Shown here: in pieces, positions 1 through 10,046 of the stretch
Position numbering within the stretch: the first letter of the stretch is position 1
Layout: each line of letters begins with the position of its first letter
Origin: Bacillota bacterium
Lineage (GTDB): Bacteria > Bacillota > Dethiobacteria > DTU022
Assembly (NCBI GenBank): GCA_030611385.1
Contig: JAUWPV010000005.1
Span: 25,061 to 89,060 of the forward strand
Direction of reading: 5' to 3'
Length of the DNA: 64,000 nucleotides
Notes under the pieces: generated by a model
Told to the model about the DNA's origin: nothing
The model's input: the letters and a program-made list of their open reading frames with translations, nothing else
Database searches by the model: none
Program-made: the position numbers and the translations under genes

Positions 1-1210
1 GAATCGGTGTGCCGAGTAATGGAAAACGACGGGTTCCGGCATCGCCGGGGTCAGCAGGTCTGGCCACTCTTTCGGTTTCAAGAGCGTTGCGATCAACAGC
101 ATCGGTGAGCATCCCCCTGAATGGCGGTGGAAAATTACCACCTACAGATAGCTCGGCCATTCCAAATGCACAAAAAACCGCCTCGGCTTTAAAACCATGT
201 GGTTCGGCGGCGGCAATAAGTGTTTCGACTACATCTGGATCAACAGGCTCGGCACCGTTAAGAGCCAACCGCATCCGGGAGAGATCGAGAATTTCCCCGG
301 TATCGGTCATACGGCGAAAAGCACGGGTCGCTAATACCCATGAAAAATTCGGACCTGATGTTACAGTTGCCCTGTAGTTGTGCATCCAGCGCAGCCAATC
401 GGCTGGCTTGGAGAGAAAATCCTGTGGTGCAGCGAGAACCAGTGAACTACCAACTGTCATTGGCACAATAATCAACCCAATCAATCCCATATCGTGGTAA
501 AGAGGCAGCCAGGAAACAAAGGTATCTTCTGGCACTATTTGTGCAGCAGTAACCATTCCACTAACATTAGCCTCGAGGATGCGATATGGCAGCATAACCC
601 CTTTTGGATCAGAGGTAGAACCGGATGTAAATTGCAGTATAGCCAGGCGCTCGGGATCGTCGGGGCATTCTTTATAATCAGAAGCTGTCGGGCGATCCAC
701 TCCCGGTTCCAGTTCGTTTAAGAGCAGCATTGGGGGATCCCCCGGCTTGGTTTCATAAAAAGCGGCCAGGTCGGGATCGAGCAGAAGCAGGCTGATGTCA
801 CCGTGCAGCATCAGTGAGCGCGTTTGATTGGCAAATTCTTCTACTGAACCAAAGCGCATCGGTATCGGCAGCATGCTTACACTTGCCCCAACCAACCAGA
901 CAGCCTGAATAGCGGTTACCAGGTTACGGGTGGTCGGTCCAAGCAGGGCAACATGATCTCCGGGATTGACACCTTTAGCTTGCAGAATAGCAGCTACAGC
1001 CATAGCATCCCGGTGTAGTTCTCCCCAGGTCAGGGTTAGATGCTCTTTTTTTGCATTGCCCGCTGCGGAGCCGACAAAGGTTATTGTATTGTTTCCTGCA
1101 GCAACTTTACGAATTCGCGTAATCAGTGGCTCAATTTTAATCGCATCAGCCGGAGTGCTGATGATAAGCGGCATTTGCTGGTTGGATTCTGTTTGATTAT
1201 GAGTAATCAT
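1..1210 (-). CDS. Fatty acyl-AMP ligase-like AMP-binding protein (C-terminus beyond window)
   Basis: This is an adenylate-forming enzyme that should activate a fatty or other carboxylic acid as acyl-AMP. The ORF track misses it because its stop lies left of base 1. Reading the minus strand, the frame is open from an ATG at 1210 (ribosome site AGGAGG just upstream) to the edge, about 403 codons. The ATP-binding P-loop FTSGSTSDPKG is near residue 190, followed by SWLPLYHDMGLIG near 235, a signature shared with fatty acyl-AMP ligases such as FadD32. The segment FCAFGMAELS near 340 fits the A5 core motif. The acceptor (CoA or carrier protein) cannot be judged without the C-terminus. It starts 23 bases after the GNAT-like gene stop, so the two are probably co-transcribed. 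The substrate is unknown. Confidence 0.85.
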   Translation of the reverse strand, partial: MITHNQTESNQQMPLIISTPADAIKIEPLITRIRKVAAGNNTITFVGSAAGNAKKEHLTLTWGELHRDAMAVAAILQAKGVNPGDHVALLGPTTRNLVTAIQAVWLVGASVSMLPIPMRFGSVEEFANQTRSLMLHGDISLLLLDPDLAAFYETKPGDPPMLLLNELEPGVDRPTASDYKECPDDPERLAILQFTSGSTSDPKGVMLPYRILEANVSGMVTAAQIVPEDTFVSWLPLYHDMGLIGLIIVPMTVGSSLVLAAPQDFLSKPADWLRWMHNYRATVTSGPNFSWVLATRAFRRMTDTGEILDLSRMRLALNGAEPVDPDVVETLIAAAEPHGFKAEAVFCAFGMAELSVGGNFPPPFRGMLTDAVDRNALETERVARPADPGDAGTRRFPLLGTPI

Positions 1211-1233
1211 CGCTTACCTCCTGAAGTAACTAC

Positions 1234-2361
1234 TTATAATGACATCTGGTAGATGCGGTATTTTTTGTAGAGCTTTCCGCCGGCTTTCTGGGCATCGATG
1301 TTCATACGGCTGTTAAATTCATGAACGGTAGATCCTTCACCGTAAGTATAACCCAATCGGCGGGCGTTGATCATAGTATAGTAGTAGAGGGCGGCTGAAA
1401 CACCCTTTCGGCGACCCGGTGGTGTGACAAATAGGGCAAACATTCGTGTTCCGGTTATTTTTCGTTTGTACCATAGATACTTAAAAATGCCAACTGGAAA
1501 AAGCCGACCGTTTAAATGAGTTAATACCTGGTTATAGTCAGGCAAGGCGACCGCAAAACCTAAACAATCTCCATCATTGTTTTCGATAAAGAGAACCAGG
1601 TCCGGAATAGCCAACTGCTTCAATTTGGCAACCTCAGCAGATATTTCTTCCTCGCTTGGCGGAATCATATCCGGCCAGTCTGGCATAGATTGATCGAGAA
1701 CCTGCTTCATAACGATCATTTCACGGTGAAGGTTTTTCAGATCGAGCATGCGCACCTTAAAGCCGTAGCGTTTTTGGGCCAGAGCCACTCCCCGGCACAA
1801 TCTTTCCAGGGGTTCTTGACTTAGATCGTAATAATAGGCAAAGCGATCAAATTGCTTGCGAAATCCGTAACGCTCTAAATAATCGGCATAATATGGTGGA
1901 TTATATGAGTTCAATAAAACAGGGGGAGAATCAAATCCTTCGATCAAAAGGCCCCGGTAATCATCACCATTACTCGGTGACTGCGGTCCGGTTACCAGAT
2001 CGGCTCCCTGGCTTTTGAGCCATTTTAAACCTGTATCAACAAGAGCTTCCGTGACCGGGTAGTGGTCGATACTTTCATAAAGAGTGATATAGCTAAGGTT
2101 CTGCTGTTTGGCTTCATTCAGCCGACAGTCCATACCGACACCGAGACGCCCTACCGGAATACCTCTGTTATAGGCTACAAAGAAACAATTTGGACCTAAA
2201 CGTAAAAGGGCATTTTTATCAGGATCAAGTGTGTTATACATATCCATAAGCAGAGGAGGAATCCAGTTTGGATCATTCTGATAGATCATCCAGGGCAGTT
2301 CAATAAAATACCTCCGATCTCGCCTGGTTTGAACAACTTTAATTTCAATATTATCGCTCAA
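1234..2361 (-). CDS. GNAT-fold acyltransferase-like protein
   Basis: A 375-residue protein of the large GNAT-like type found in Clostridia and often annotated only as N-acetyltransferase. The N-terminal half (YFIELPWMIYQNDPNWIPPLL) and the C-terminal block GRRKGVSAALYYYTMINARRLGY resemble the acyl-CoA-binding region of GNAT enzymes. The end, EFNSRMNIDAQKAGGKLYKKYRIYQ, is characteristic of this family. It is soluble, with no membrane segment. It lies upstream of the acyl-AMP ligase in the same direction, so the pair may act together in activating and transferring an acyl group; that link is inference. No substrate can be assigned. Confidence 0.65.
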   Translation of the reverse strand: MSDNIEIKVVQTRRDRRYFIELPWMIYQNDPNWIPPLLMDMYNTLDPDKNALLRLGPNCFFVAYNRGIPVGRLGVGMDCRLNEAKQQNLSYITLYESIDHYPVTEALVDTGLKWLKSQGADLVTGPQSPSNGDDYRGLLIEGFDSPPVLLNSYNPPYYADYLERYGFRKQFDRFAYYYDLSQEPLERLCRGVALAQKRYGFKVRMLDLKNLHREMIVMKQVLDQSMPDWPDMIPPSEEEISAEVAKLKQLAIPDLVLFIENNDGDCLGFAVALPDYNQVLTHLNGRLFPVGIFKYLWYKRKITGTRMFALFVTPPGRRKGVSAALYYYTMINARRLGYTYGEGSTVHEFNSRMNIDAQKAGGKLYKKYRIYQMSL

Positions 2362-2469
2362 GGCTGCACTTCCCCTTAAATAGATATTTTATTCCGTACA
2401 AAATCTTATTTCACACAGATGAGTTAAAATCCTTTGTGGGTGGTAAATAATAGTGGAACAAAAATACAG

Positions 2470-2500
2470 AGGGCGCCCTGAAATAAATCAAGGGCGCCCT
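2470..2500 (-). terminator. Intrinsic terminator after codY
   Basis: A perfect 10-bp inverted repeat, AGGGCGCCCT on both arms (each arm is itself a palindrome), with an 11-base loop. It sits 35 bases past the codY stop. On the minus strand it is followed by CTGTATTTTTG. On the plus strand it is followed by TTT, so it could work weakly both ways. It probably ends the xerC-hslV-hslU-codY transcript. Confidence 0.75.
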
Positions 2501-2534
2501 TTTAATAACATCAGAACAATCCACTATTCATTCT

Positions 2535-3347
2535 TTACTGCTGGTAAGGCTTCGCCTTTTTAGCCAGGTAATCAAGCAGGAATGGATTCAACACCTTAAT
2601 ATAGGTCCCTTTCATGCCAAGCGAACGTGATTCAATAACTCCGGCGCTTTCAAATTTGCGCAGGGCGTTGACAATAACAGAACGGGTTATCCCCAACTGG
2701 TCGGCTATTTTACTGGCTACAAGCAAACCTTCAACTCCGCCAAGTTCTTCAAAGATATGTTCGACAGCCTCCAGTTCTGAATAAGAAAGGGTTGCCACTG
2801 CAAGCTGAACTACCGCCTTATTGCGGGCAGCTTCTTCGACTTTATCCTGTCTTGATCTCAATATTTCCATACCAACTACTGTTGCGCCGGTTTCAGCCAA
2901 AATGAGGTCCTCTGCGTCAAACAGTTCATTAAAACGAGCCAACAATAGAGAGCCAATGCGCTCCCCACCACCGAGGATTGGAATGACAGTGGTGATCTTG
3001 TTAGCAAAGAGACATCTCTCTGCATCCATAAAAACACAATCATTCGTTTTTTGGCGCAAGTTAACCCGGGATTCATCTTCTCTCAGTAAAAATTCATTGT
3101 ACTTCTCAGGGAATAACCCTTTTTCTAAAACATTGTTAACCATTAATTCACATTCAAATTCATCAACCAAAGACCAACCCAGAATCATACCTTGCTGATC
3201 TGCAATGTAGACATTGGCATGTATAACATTTTTAAGGACTTCAGATACTTCCTTAAAATCAACATGCAGCCCGGCAGTTTTTTGGAGAATCTTGTTAATA
3301 CGACGAGTCTTCTCAAGCAAGGGAGAAGAAATCACGTCTTTCACCAA
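2535..3347 (-). CDS. codY: GTP-sensing global regulator CodY
   Basis: CodY is a dimeric repressor that senses GTP and branched-chain amino acids and controls nutrient, motility and virulence genes in Firmicutes. The 270-residue length matches the family (about 260). The N-terminal GAF sensor spans roughly 1-160, including NVYIADQQGMILGWSL. The C-terminal winged helix-turn-helix carries the recognition segment ITRSVIVNALRKFESAGVIESRS near residue 220. It is last in the topA-xerC-hslV-hslU-codY series, the same order as codV-codW-codX-codY in Bacillus. A strong hairpin follows. No unusual residues are seen. Confidence 0.97.
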   Translation of the reverse strand: MVKDVISSPLLEKTRRINKILQKTAGLHVDFKEVSEVLKNVIHANVYIADQQGMILGWSLVDEFECELMVNNVLEKGLFPEKYNEFLLREDESRVNLRQKTNDCVFMDAERCLFANKITTVIPILGGGERIGSLLLARFNELFDAEDLILAETGATVVGMEILRSRQDKVEEAARNKAVVQLAVATLSYSELEAVEHIFEELGGVEGLLVASKIADQLGITRSVIVNALRKFESAGVIESRSLGMKGTYIKVLNPFLLDYLAKKAKPYQQ

Positions 3348-3366
3348 CCTTTCATCATTATGAATT

Positions 3367-4785
3367 TTACAAGATATACTTACTTAAATCTTTATTTTTT
3401 ACCACTTTTTGCAGCTTGCTTTGAACATATTCCCGATCAACAATTATCTCTTTTGATACTTCTTGATTGGGTAAATCGAAGGATAAATCTTCGAGCACTT
3501 TTTCCATGATCGTGTGCAATCGTCGGGCTCCAATATTTTCCATCTCCTGATTCAGATAACAAGCTGTACTGGCGATTTCTTCAATCGCGTCACGCTTAAA
3601 TGTCAATTTCACCCCTTCCGTCTCCAACAGCGCTTTGTACTGTTTTATTAAAGCATTGCTTGGCTCGGTAAGGATCTTTTTGAAGTCTTCTTCGGTCAGA
3701 CTGTTCAATTCAACCCTTATTGGGAATCTACCCTGCAGCTCTGGGATTAAATCGGAGGGCTTTGTCATATGGAATGCTCCTGCTGCGATAAATAAAATAT
3801 GATCAGTTTTAACCGGACCGTATTTGGTGACAACCGTAGATCCTTCCACTATCGGCAGTATATCTCGCTGGACTCCTTCTCTGGAAATATCGGGACCGGA
3901 TCCATGATAATCTTTACCGGCAATTTTGTCAATTTCGTCTAGAAAAATAATTCCTAACTGTTCCGATCTTTTGAGAGCTTCACTAGTAACGGCATCCATG
4001 TCAATTAACCGTTGTGCCTCTTCCTGTTCCAGGGCTTTTCTTGCTTCAGCCACAGTGACTCTTCTTTTTTTCGTTTTAGGCGGAACGATGTTTCCGAGAA
4101 CTTCCTGTAGGTTAATACCCATTTCTTCCATACCCTGTCCGGAAAAAAGCTCAATCATCGGTGATTTACGCTCTTCAACCTCGATCTCGACCATTTGATC
4201 TTCAAGTTCTTCATTCAGCAAGCGCTCTTTAATTCGTTTTTGCTCTTCCCGGGCCCTCTGCATTCTTTCTATAGTAACCGTATCTTCAACAGGGCTCTCT
4301 TCCTGGACAGGAGTGGTCTGAAAGAGAAAACCGAGCGGGTTGGTTGAACGCCTTTTTTTATGCGGAAGCGGAGCAATAACATTAACAAGCCTGTCATTGG
4401 CATTTTGAGTCGCTTTATCCTGAACAACCAGCATCCGTTCATTCCGAACAATTCTGACTGCAGTTTCAACCAGATCCCGAATCATTGATTCAACGTCACG
4501 CCCGACATAGCCCACTTCGGTAAATTTTGTGGCTTCGACCTTAACAAAAGGAGCTTTGACCAAACGGGCCAGCCGTCTGGCTATTTCGGTTTTGCCGACT
4601 CCGGTTGGTCCGATCATAATAATATTCTTAGGCATGATCTCTTCCTGCAAGTTATCCGGGAGTTGTTTGCGGCGATACCTGTTTCTCAAAGCTACCGCCA
4701 CACATCGTTTTGCATCTTCCTGGCCGATGATAAAACGGTTTAGCTCTTTTACTATTTCTACTGGTGTAAGTTCTTCAGTTGACAT
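3367..4785 (-). CDS. hslU: ATP-dependent protease ATPase subunit HslU (ClpY)
   Basis: AAA+ unfoldase that feeds proteins to the HslV peptidase in the cytosol. Length is 472 residues, normal for the family. Walker A is [15 protein letters not shown] near residue 60, Walker B is [11 protein letters not shown] near 280, and sensor/arginine regions follow ([11 protein letters not shown]). The family-specific intermediate (I) domain fills about 110-250. The start fits HslU proteins ([20 protein letters not shown]). It follows hslV by 19 bases and precedes codY by 19, so the genes are one transcription unit. Confidence 0.97.
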   Translation of the reverse strand: MSTEELTPVEIVKELNRFIIGQEDAKRCVAVALRNRYRRKQLPDNLQEEIMPKNIIMIGPTGVGKTEIARRLARLVKAPFVKVEATKFTEVGYVGRDVESMIRDLVETAVRIVRNERMLVVQDKATQNANDRLVNVIAPLPHKKRRSTNPLGFLFQTTPVQEESPVEDTVTIERMQRAREEQKRIKERLLNEELEDQMVEIEVEERKSPMIELFSGQGMEEMGINLQEVLGNIVPPKTKKRRVTVAEARKALEQEEAQRLIDMDAVTSEALKRSEQLGIIFLDEIDKIAGKDYHGSGPDISREGVQRDILPIVEGSTVVTKYGPVKTDHILFIAAGAFHMTKPSDLIPELQGRFPIRVELNSLTEEDFKKILTEPSNALIKQYKALLETEGVKLTFKRDAIEEIASTACYLNQEMENIGARRLHTIMEKVLEDLSFDLPNQEVSKEIIVDREYVQSKLQKVVKNKDLSKYIL

Positions 4786-4804
4786 ATGTGATTACTCAAC
4801 CCTT

Positions 4805-5335
4805 CTAAAGTTCTTCAATAATGATCTTGTCATTGGTATAGATACAAATTTCCGATACTATCTTTAGCGCTTCACCGGCAATTTCCCCCGGCGTTAGAGC
4901 GGTATTGCGTAGAAGGGCTCTTGCTGCCGCCAGGGCATAAGGCGCACCTGAACCGACAGCAGCAATGCTATCATCAGGTTCAATAACCTCACCCGTTCCC
5001 GAAATCATCAATAGAGCATCGCTACTTGCTGCAATCAACAAGGCTTCCAGCCTCCGAAGAACCCGATCAGTACGCCAGTCCTTGGCCAGTTCAACGGCAG
5101 CCCTCTGTAAATTCCCCTGGTAGCTTTCAAGCTTTCCTTCAAACCTTTCACAAAGTGTCAGTGAATCAGCCACTGCTCCGGCAAAACCTGCTATAACCTT
5201 GCCTTCATAGAGCCTGCGAACCTTTCTGGCACTATGTTTTATGATTATATTGTTGCCGAAAGTTACCTGACCGTCTCCGGCCACCGCTACTTTATCGCCA
5301 ATTTTTACCGCCAGTATGGTTGTACCCTGAAACAT
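4805..5335 (-). CDS. hslV: ATP-dependent protease peptidase subunit HslV (ClpQ)
   Basis: Proteasome-like N-terminal nucleophile peptidase forming the proteolytic chamber of HslUV. Length is 176 residues. The start reads [27 protein letters not shown], so a short propeptide must be removed to expose the catalytic threonine (Thr5). The [15 protein letters not shown] segment near 125 is a family hallmark. The propeptide is a little longer than the single Met of E. coli, as in other Firmicutes. It lies between xerC and hslU with short gaps. Confidence 0.97.
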   Translation of the reverse strand: MFQGTTILAVKIGDKVAVAGDGQVTFGNNIIIKHSARKVRRLYEGKVIAGFAGAVADSLTLCERFEGKLESYQGNLQRAAVELAKDWRTDRVLRRLEALLIAASSDALLMISGTGEVIEPDDSIAAVGSGAPYALAAARALLRNTALTPGEIAGEALKIVSEICIYTNDKIIIEEL

Positions 5336-5356
5336 AGATCAACCGCCTTTTTCGGA

Positions 5357-6259
5357 TCAGTTTCGCAGAAAAGCCATCCTGTAAACCGCGTTTAGCCTTT
5401 CCTTGGTCACATGCGTATAGATCTGTGTAGTCGAAATGCTGACATGTCCCAACAGTTCCTGGACTACCCTTAAATCTGCACCTCCCTCCAACAGGTGAGT
5501 GGCAAAAGAATGCCGGAGAGAATGCGGCGAAATCCCTTCTTTACAGGAAACCTGAACAATATATTTATGAAAAATATAGCGCACACCGCGATCGCTCAGA
5601 GGGTTACCCCACCTGTTTAGAAAAAGCTCATCATACGACCGGTCATTTTTATTCAGAGCAGCCAAAACAGGGCGAACACTTTCGATATATTCTTTGATCA
5701 GGGCTACAGCAATTGTGCCCAAAGGCACTATACGTTCTTTTCTGCCTTTACCATATAATTTAACCAGTCTTTCTTCGAGCTGTAAGGAATCAATTTTCAG
5801 GTTCACCAGTTCGCTGACTCTTGATCCGGAAGCGTAGATAAATTCAAGCATAGTCCGATCCCGGAAACCAAGAGTTTTATTAGTATCTGGCGCCTCCAGC
5901 AAAGCAACCACTTCGTGATAGTAGAGGAACCGGGGCAGCGGTTTTCCCTGTTTCGGACGGGCAACGGTAGACCACTTTCCACCGTTGATCAGACCTTCTT
6001 TTTGTAAATAAAATAAAAAAGAACGCGTCGCAGATAATTTACGCGCAACTGAACGGCGATTATAGCCCTGATCTTTCAGCCAGGCAAGAAAGCGGCGGAG
6101 GGTTAGATGATTAACCTCTTGAAAGCCGACCTCATCATTACACTCCAATCCGATGAACTGTAAGATGTCATTCCGGTATGCTTGCAGGGTAAGCGGCGAT
6201 GCGTTTTTTTCATACAAAAGATAGGTCAGAAAACGTTCGAGCCATTCTAAAACTAGCAC
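5357..6259 (-). CDS. xerC: Tyrosine recombinase XerC/CodV
   Basis: Site-specific recombinase that resolves chromosome dimers at dif with its XerD partner. The 300 residues comprise a SAM-like N-terminal core-binding domain (about 1-90) and a catalytic domain. Catalytic residues are visible in ASGSRVSEL (Arg), HSLRHSFATHLLEGG (His-x-x-Arg), LLGHVSIST (His) and the nucleophile in IYTHV (Tyr near 283). Its place upstream of hslV-hslU-codY matches codV of Bacillus. The gene trmFO, which sits between topA and this gene in Bacillus, is absent here. Confidence 0.93.
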   Translation of the reverse strand: MLVLEWLERFLTYLLYEKNASPLTLQAYRNDILQFIGLECNDEVGFQEVNHLTLRRFLAWLKDQGYNRRSVARKLSATRSFLFYLQKEGLINGGKWSTVARPKQGKPLPRFLYYHEVVALLEAPDTNKTLGFRDRTMLEFIYASGSRVSELVNLKIDSLQLEERLVKLYGKGRKERIVPLGTIAVALIKEYIESVRPVLAALNKNDRSYDELFLNRWGNPLSDRGVRYIFHKYIVQVSCKEGISPHSLRHSFATHLLEGGADLRVVQELLGHVSISTTQIYTHVTKERLNAVYRMAFLRN

Positions 6260-6357
6260 AGCGCAACACCCTTATCATCCTAACATAACTATTCAACGGA
6301 CGCAAGCAAATAGTAAGGTTTTTAAAAAAAATTCAAGCTATTCAAATTCAAACAGCG

Positions 6358-8448
6358 CTAGCTCTCTGCAGTCGCTGTTTCATCAATGAGCGGCTTTTCA
6401 TCACCACAGTCTTTATTGGTACATTGGGCTATACTTTTTCCGCCCTTTCGTTTTTCAGTCATCAGTGAACCACACTGCGGACACTTCGTTCGCAAGGGTT
6501 TATTCCAGAGCGAGAAATCACATTCGGGATAATTATTGCAGCCGTAAAAAATGCGGCCTTTCTTACTGCGTCTTTCGACGATCAATCCGCCATCACGGGG
6601 GCAGGTAACTCCTGTATCTTTAATAATCTTTTTAGTGAACCGGCATTCCGGATAAGCCGGACAGGCCAGAAAACGGCCAAAACGACCATGTTTATAAATC
6701 AGCTGCTTCCCACAGTTAGGACAGACTTCGTCACTTAATTCCGGGGCGACTTCTACCTTCTCAATCTTTTGCTCGGCAACAGCCAATCGTTCTTTAAAAT
6801 AACCGTTATAAAAATCTTTTATGACTTTCCGCCACTCCTGTTTGCCTTCTTCTATTTCATCGAGCTGTTGTTCCAGCTTTACGGTAAAGTCAACATCGAT
6901 CACTTCCGGAAAATAGCTGATCATCAGCTCAACAACAACAAAACCGAGTTCGGTCGGCATAAAAGCCTTGTTCTCCTTAACCACATAACCTCGGCTCTGG
7001 ATAGTTTCGATTATCGGGCTGTAGGTGCTGGGCCGGCCAATTCCTTTTTCTTCGAGAGTCTTGATCAAAGATGCTTCGTTATACCGGGAAGGCGGCTGGG
7101 TAAAATGTTGGTCCGGCAAAAGTTCCAGCAGGGTAAGGTCTTGTCCCTCCGTCATTTCCGGTAATACAGTTTCTTTTTCTGGCTCCTCACTTTTATAAAG
7201 GATCAGAAAACCGGGAAAACGTAAAGTTGACCCGGTAGCTTTAAAGGTGTAATCGCCTGCCTTGATATTAACCCTGACCTGATCGAAAACAGCAGGGTTC
7301 ATCTGGCTGGCTATAAAACGATCCCAGATCAATTTATACAAACGGTTCTGATCACGACTTAAGTACTGCTTTATTAGTGCCGATTCACGCTGAACAGATG
7401 TCGGTCTGATCGCCTCATGCGCTTCCTGTGCCCCTTTTCGTGATTTATAAAAGGGCGGTTTTTCAGGGATATAACTGGCACCATATTTGTCTGAAATAAG
7501 CACCCGGGCTTCTTCCTGGGCCTGAGTTGATACGTTGACTGAATCTGTGCGGATATAAGTCAGCAGGCCGACTGTTTCACCGGAACCAATATTGATTCCC
7601 TCGTAAAGCTGTTGAGCAATGCTCATAGTTTTACGGCTGGTAAACCCAAGTTTTGACGAAGCATCCTGCTGTAGACTACTGGTTGTGAATGGTGGCAAAG
7701 GACTCCGTTTTCGCTGGCTGCGGATTATTGTATCAACAATAAATTTTTCGTTCTTAACAGCATTAACAATTTCTCCGGCCTGAGAACTGTTTTTCAGTTC
7801 GATCTTATTCAACTTATAACGATCGAGAGCAGCTTTAAACCGCCCTTTTGAGTTCTGATCTTCAAGATGAGCATCAAGAGTCCAATATTCCTCAGGATTA
7901 AAATTCCTGATCTCCACTTCGCGATCGCAGATCAAGCGAACAGCGACTGACTGCACCCGACCGGCACTGAGTCCACTACGAATCTTTCGCCAGAGCAAAG
8001 GGCTTATTTGATAGCCAACCAGGCGATCTAAAATACGACGGGCTTGCTGAGCATCAACCCTGTTACAATCAATCAGTCGTGGATTTTCAAAAGCCTCTTT
8101 TACCGCTTTTTTGGTAATTTCATTAAATTCAACCCGGCAGGGCTCTTCCAGATTAATCTTTAAAGCCTGACCTATATGCCTGCAAATTGCTTCGCCCTCG
8201 CGATCAGGGTCAGCGGCAAGGAAAATCCGATCTGCCTTTTTAGCAATTTCTTTGAGTTCTTTTAATATTTTACCCTTACCGCGAATTGTAATATAACTTG
8301 GTGTAAAATCATTCTCGATATCGATGCCAATTTTACTGCGCGGCAGATCAATCAAATGACCCTGGGAAGCTATAATTTTATAATTTTTACCTAAAAATTT
8401 GCTAATAGTTCGCGCTTTGGTCGGTGATTCAACAATAACCAAATTCAT
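6358..8448 (-). CDS. topA: DNA topoisomerase I
   Basis: Type IA topoisomerase that relaxes negative supercoils behind transcription and replication. Length is 696 residues. The TOPRIM domain starts at NLVIVESPTKARTISKFLG and carries DPDREGEAI near 80. The active-site tyrosine is in GLLTYIRTDSVN near 305. The C-terminal tail has three zinc-ribbon repeats (CPNCGKQ, CPRDGG with CNNYPEC, CPQCGS with CTNKDC), typical of Firmicutes. The gene lies downstream of dprA in the usual dprA-topA-xerC order. Confidence 0.97.
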   Translation of the reverse strand: MNLVIVESPTKARTISKFLGKNYKIIASQGHLIDLPRSKIGIDIENDFTPSYITIRGKGKILKELKEIAKKADRIFLAADPDREGEAICRHIGQALKINLEEPCRVEFNEITKKAVKEAFENPRLIDCNRVDAQQARRILDRLVGYQISPLLWRKIRSGLSAGRVQSVAVRLICDREVEIRNFNPEEYWTLDAHLEDQNSKGRFKAALDRYKLNKIELKNSSQAGEIVNAVKNEKFIVDTIIRSQRKRSPLPPFTTSSLQQDASSKLGFTSRKTMSIAQQLYEGINIGSGETVGLLTYIRTDSVNVSTQAQEEARVLISDKYGASYIPEKPPFYKSRKGAQEAHEAIRPTSVQRESALIKQYLSRDQNRLYKLIWDRFIASQMNPAVFDQVRVNIKAGDYTFKATGSTLRFPGFLILYKSEEPEKETVLPEMTEGQDLTLLELLPDQHFTQPPSRYNEASLIKTLEEKGIGRPSTYSPIIETIQSRGYVVKENKAFMPTELGFVVVELMISYFPEVIDVDFTVKLEQQLDEIEEGKQEWRKVIKDFYNGYFKERLAVAEQKIEKVEVAPELSDEVCPNCGKQLIYKHGRFGRFLACPAYPECRFTKKIIKDTGVTCPRDGGLIVERRSKKGRIFYGCNNYPECDFSLWNKPLRTKCPQCGSLMTEKRKGGKSIAQCTNKDCGDEKPLIDETATAES

Positions 8449-8505
8449 TTGATTAACTCTCCTCCGGGTCTGGAAAACTCTACGGAAGGTATTTTATCAC
8501 ACTTG

Positions 8506-9606
8506 TCAAGTCCGGCAAAAATATTTTCCCGGCGTCTGGCGAATACACTGTTTCAATTCCAGTGGCAAAAGGAGCACGCTGGTCTCAGCGGCGCTGATAC
8601 CGCTAAGCTGAATAATAGTGTCAATATGCATCGGTTGATAGGGTATTAGGGCCAGAAGTATTTTTTCCCGATCGGATAAATCGGCGCCAGCCATCCCCAG
8701 GGTCAGCTGCATGCCGGTTGAGGAATTCAGGTTGAGTTCTTCAAGAATATCGGCGGCAGATTCAACCAGGCAAGCCCCTTCTTTTAACAAACGGTGTGAG
8801 CCACGGCTGTAGGGGCTACCCACATTACCGGGAACAGCAAAAACTTCCCGATTCTGTTCGAGCGCATAACTGGCGGTGATCAAGGCACCACTTTTAGCCG
8901 TTGCCTCAACAACAACTGTTCCTAAAGACAAACCGCTGATAATACGGTTTCGCTGAGGAAAATGAATGGGTAGCGGTTCTGTACCGATCGGGAATTCGCT
9001 GAGAACGACTCCTGCAGCAATAATCTGTTCCATTAAATCTGCATTGGCCGGAGGGTAACATTGATCGACACCACAACCGAGAACAGCTGCCGTATAGCCA
9101 CTGTTTTCAAGAGAACCCCGGTGAGCGGCAGAATCGATGCCGAGAGCCATCCCGCTAACCACAGTTATTCCGGCCATCGACAGTTCACCAGCCAACCGGT
9201 GAGCAACCTCACGACCGTAAAACGTACAACGACGGCTGCCAACAATAGCGACCGCCGGTTGATTGATCTTTTTCAAACTGCCACGGTAATAGAGAATCGG
9301 CGGTGGGTAATGCAACTGCTTGAGCAGAGAAGGATATTCCAGGTCATCGGGAGTAATACAGTCAACTTTGTGTTCTTTCAGGAGATCCCAGGCATTGTTA
9401 GGATCTATTTTCAGGCGTTCCTTCTCAAGACGATCAGCATGTCCCAACAGGTCAAGCACTGATACAAGATCTTTGGCAGAAACTTCCCAGGCTGCCTCGG
9501 CCGAACCGAAATGCTTTAGCAATGTATCAATACGTTTCGGCCCCAAAAAAGTAATTAAATTTAAGGCATTCAAATAGAGGATCTCGTTTTGCTGGTCCTT
9601 TTTCAT
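8506..9606 (-). CDS. dprA: DNA processing protein DprA (Smf)
   Basis: Binds incoming single-stranded DNA and loads RecA during natural transformation; widely conserved even where competence is not known. Length is 366 residues. An N-terminal helical domain is followed by a Rossmann fold with VGSRRCTFYGREVAHRLAGEL near 120, SGMALGIDSAAHRG near 150 and FPQRNRIISGLS near 215. The C-terminal winged-helix DML1-like domain spans about 300-360. It is followed by topA with a 57-base gap. The other competence-associated gene, comM, is nearby on the opposite strand. Confidence 0.95.
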   Translation of the reverse strand: MKKDQQNEILYLNALNLITFLGPKRIDTLLKHFGSAEAAWEVSAKDLVSVLDLLGHADRLEKERLKIDPNNAWDLLKEHKVDCITPDDLEYPSLLKQLHYPPPILYYRGSLKKINQPAVAIVGSRRCTFYGREVAHRLAGELSMAGITVVSGMALGIDSAAHRGSLENSGYTAAVLGCGVDQCYPPANADLMEQIIAAGVVLSEFPIGTEPLPIHFPQRNRIISGLSLGTVVVEATAKSGALITASYALEQNREVFAVPGNVGSPYSRGSHRLLKEGACLVESAADILEELNLNSSTGMQLTLGMAGADLSDREKILLALIPYQPMHIDTIIQLSGISAAETSVLLLPLELKQCIRQTPGKYFCRT

Positions 9607-9613
9607 CAGTTAA

Positions 9614-10030
9614 TTAACTCCTTGTGCCCTTTAATTGCTCCAGAACAATTTTTGTTTCTTCTAACTCTGGAAGGTTACGATAGAGCAAACCGTATTCAAG
9701 GCTGTCAACCAGAGCGATCCAGCTGGCTTCGATAATGTTTGGAGAAACCCCGACAGTTCCCCAGCTTGTATGATCATCGCGTGATTCAATCAACACCCTT
9801 ACCTGGGCACCGGTTCCATCGACTCCATCAATAACCCGCACCTTGAAATCAATAAGCTTAATTTTTTTCAATGCCGGGTAAATACCCTCCAACGCTTTAC
9901 GTAAAGCATTATCGAGAGCGTTTACAGGACCGTTCCCTTCTGCGGCAGTATGAACCTGAATATCTCCGACCTGCACCTTGATCGTCGCTTCGGAGTAAAG
10001 TTGACCATTCTCTCTCTTTTCGATAATCAA
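9614..10030 (-). CDS. cimA: Citramalate synthase CimA, C-terminal part (separated by frameshift)
   Basis: This ORF is the C-terminal LeuA-type regulatory (allosteric dimerisation) domain of citramalate synthase, starting [22 protein letters not shown] and containing [17 protein letters not shown] and [12 protein letters not shown], both typical. In intact relatives this region continues directly from the catalytic part. Reading about 50 bases further upstream in this frame gives [19 protein letters not shown], the expected linker, which overlaps the end of the upstream ORF in another frame. The ATG at 10030 is therefore internal rather than a real start. The two parts form one gene broken by a single-base shift near 10066. 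Confidence 0.85.
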   Translation of the reverse strand: MIIEKRENGQLYSEATIKVQVGDIQVHTAAEGNGPVNALDNALRKALEGIYPALKKIKLIDFKVRVIDGVDGTGAQVRVLIESRDDHTSWGTVGVSPNIIEASWIALVDSLEYGLLYRNLPELEETKIVLEQLKGTRS

Positions 10031-10046
10031 CCTGAACCCTTCGAGT

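Noticed and set aside
9-377. Plus-strand ORF of 122 residues
   Set aside because: Shadow of the acyl-AMP ligase on the minus strand.
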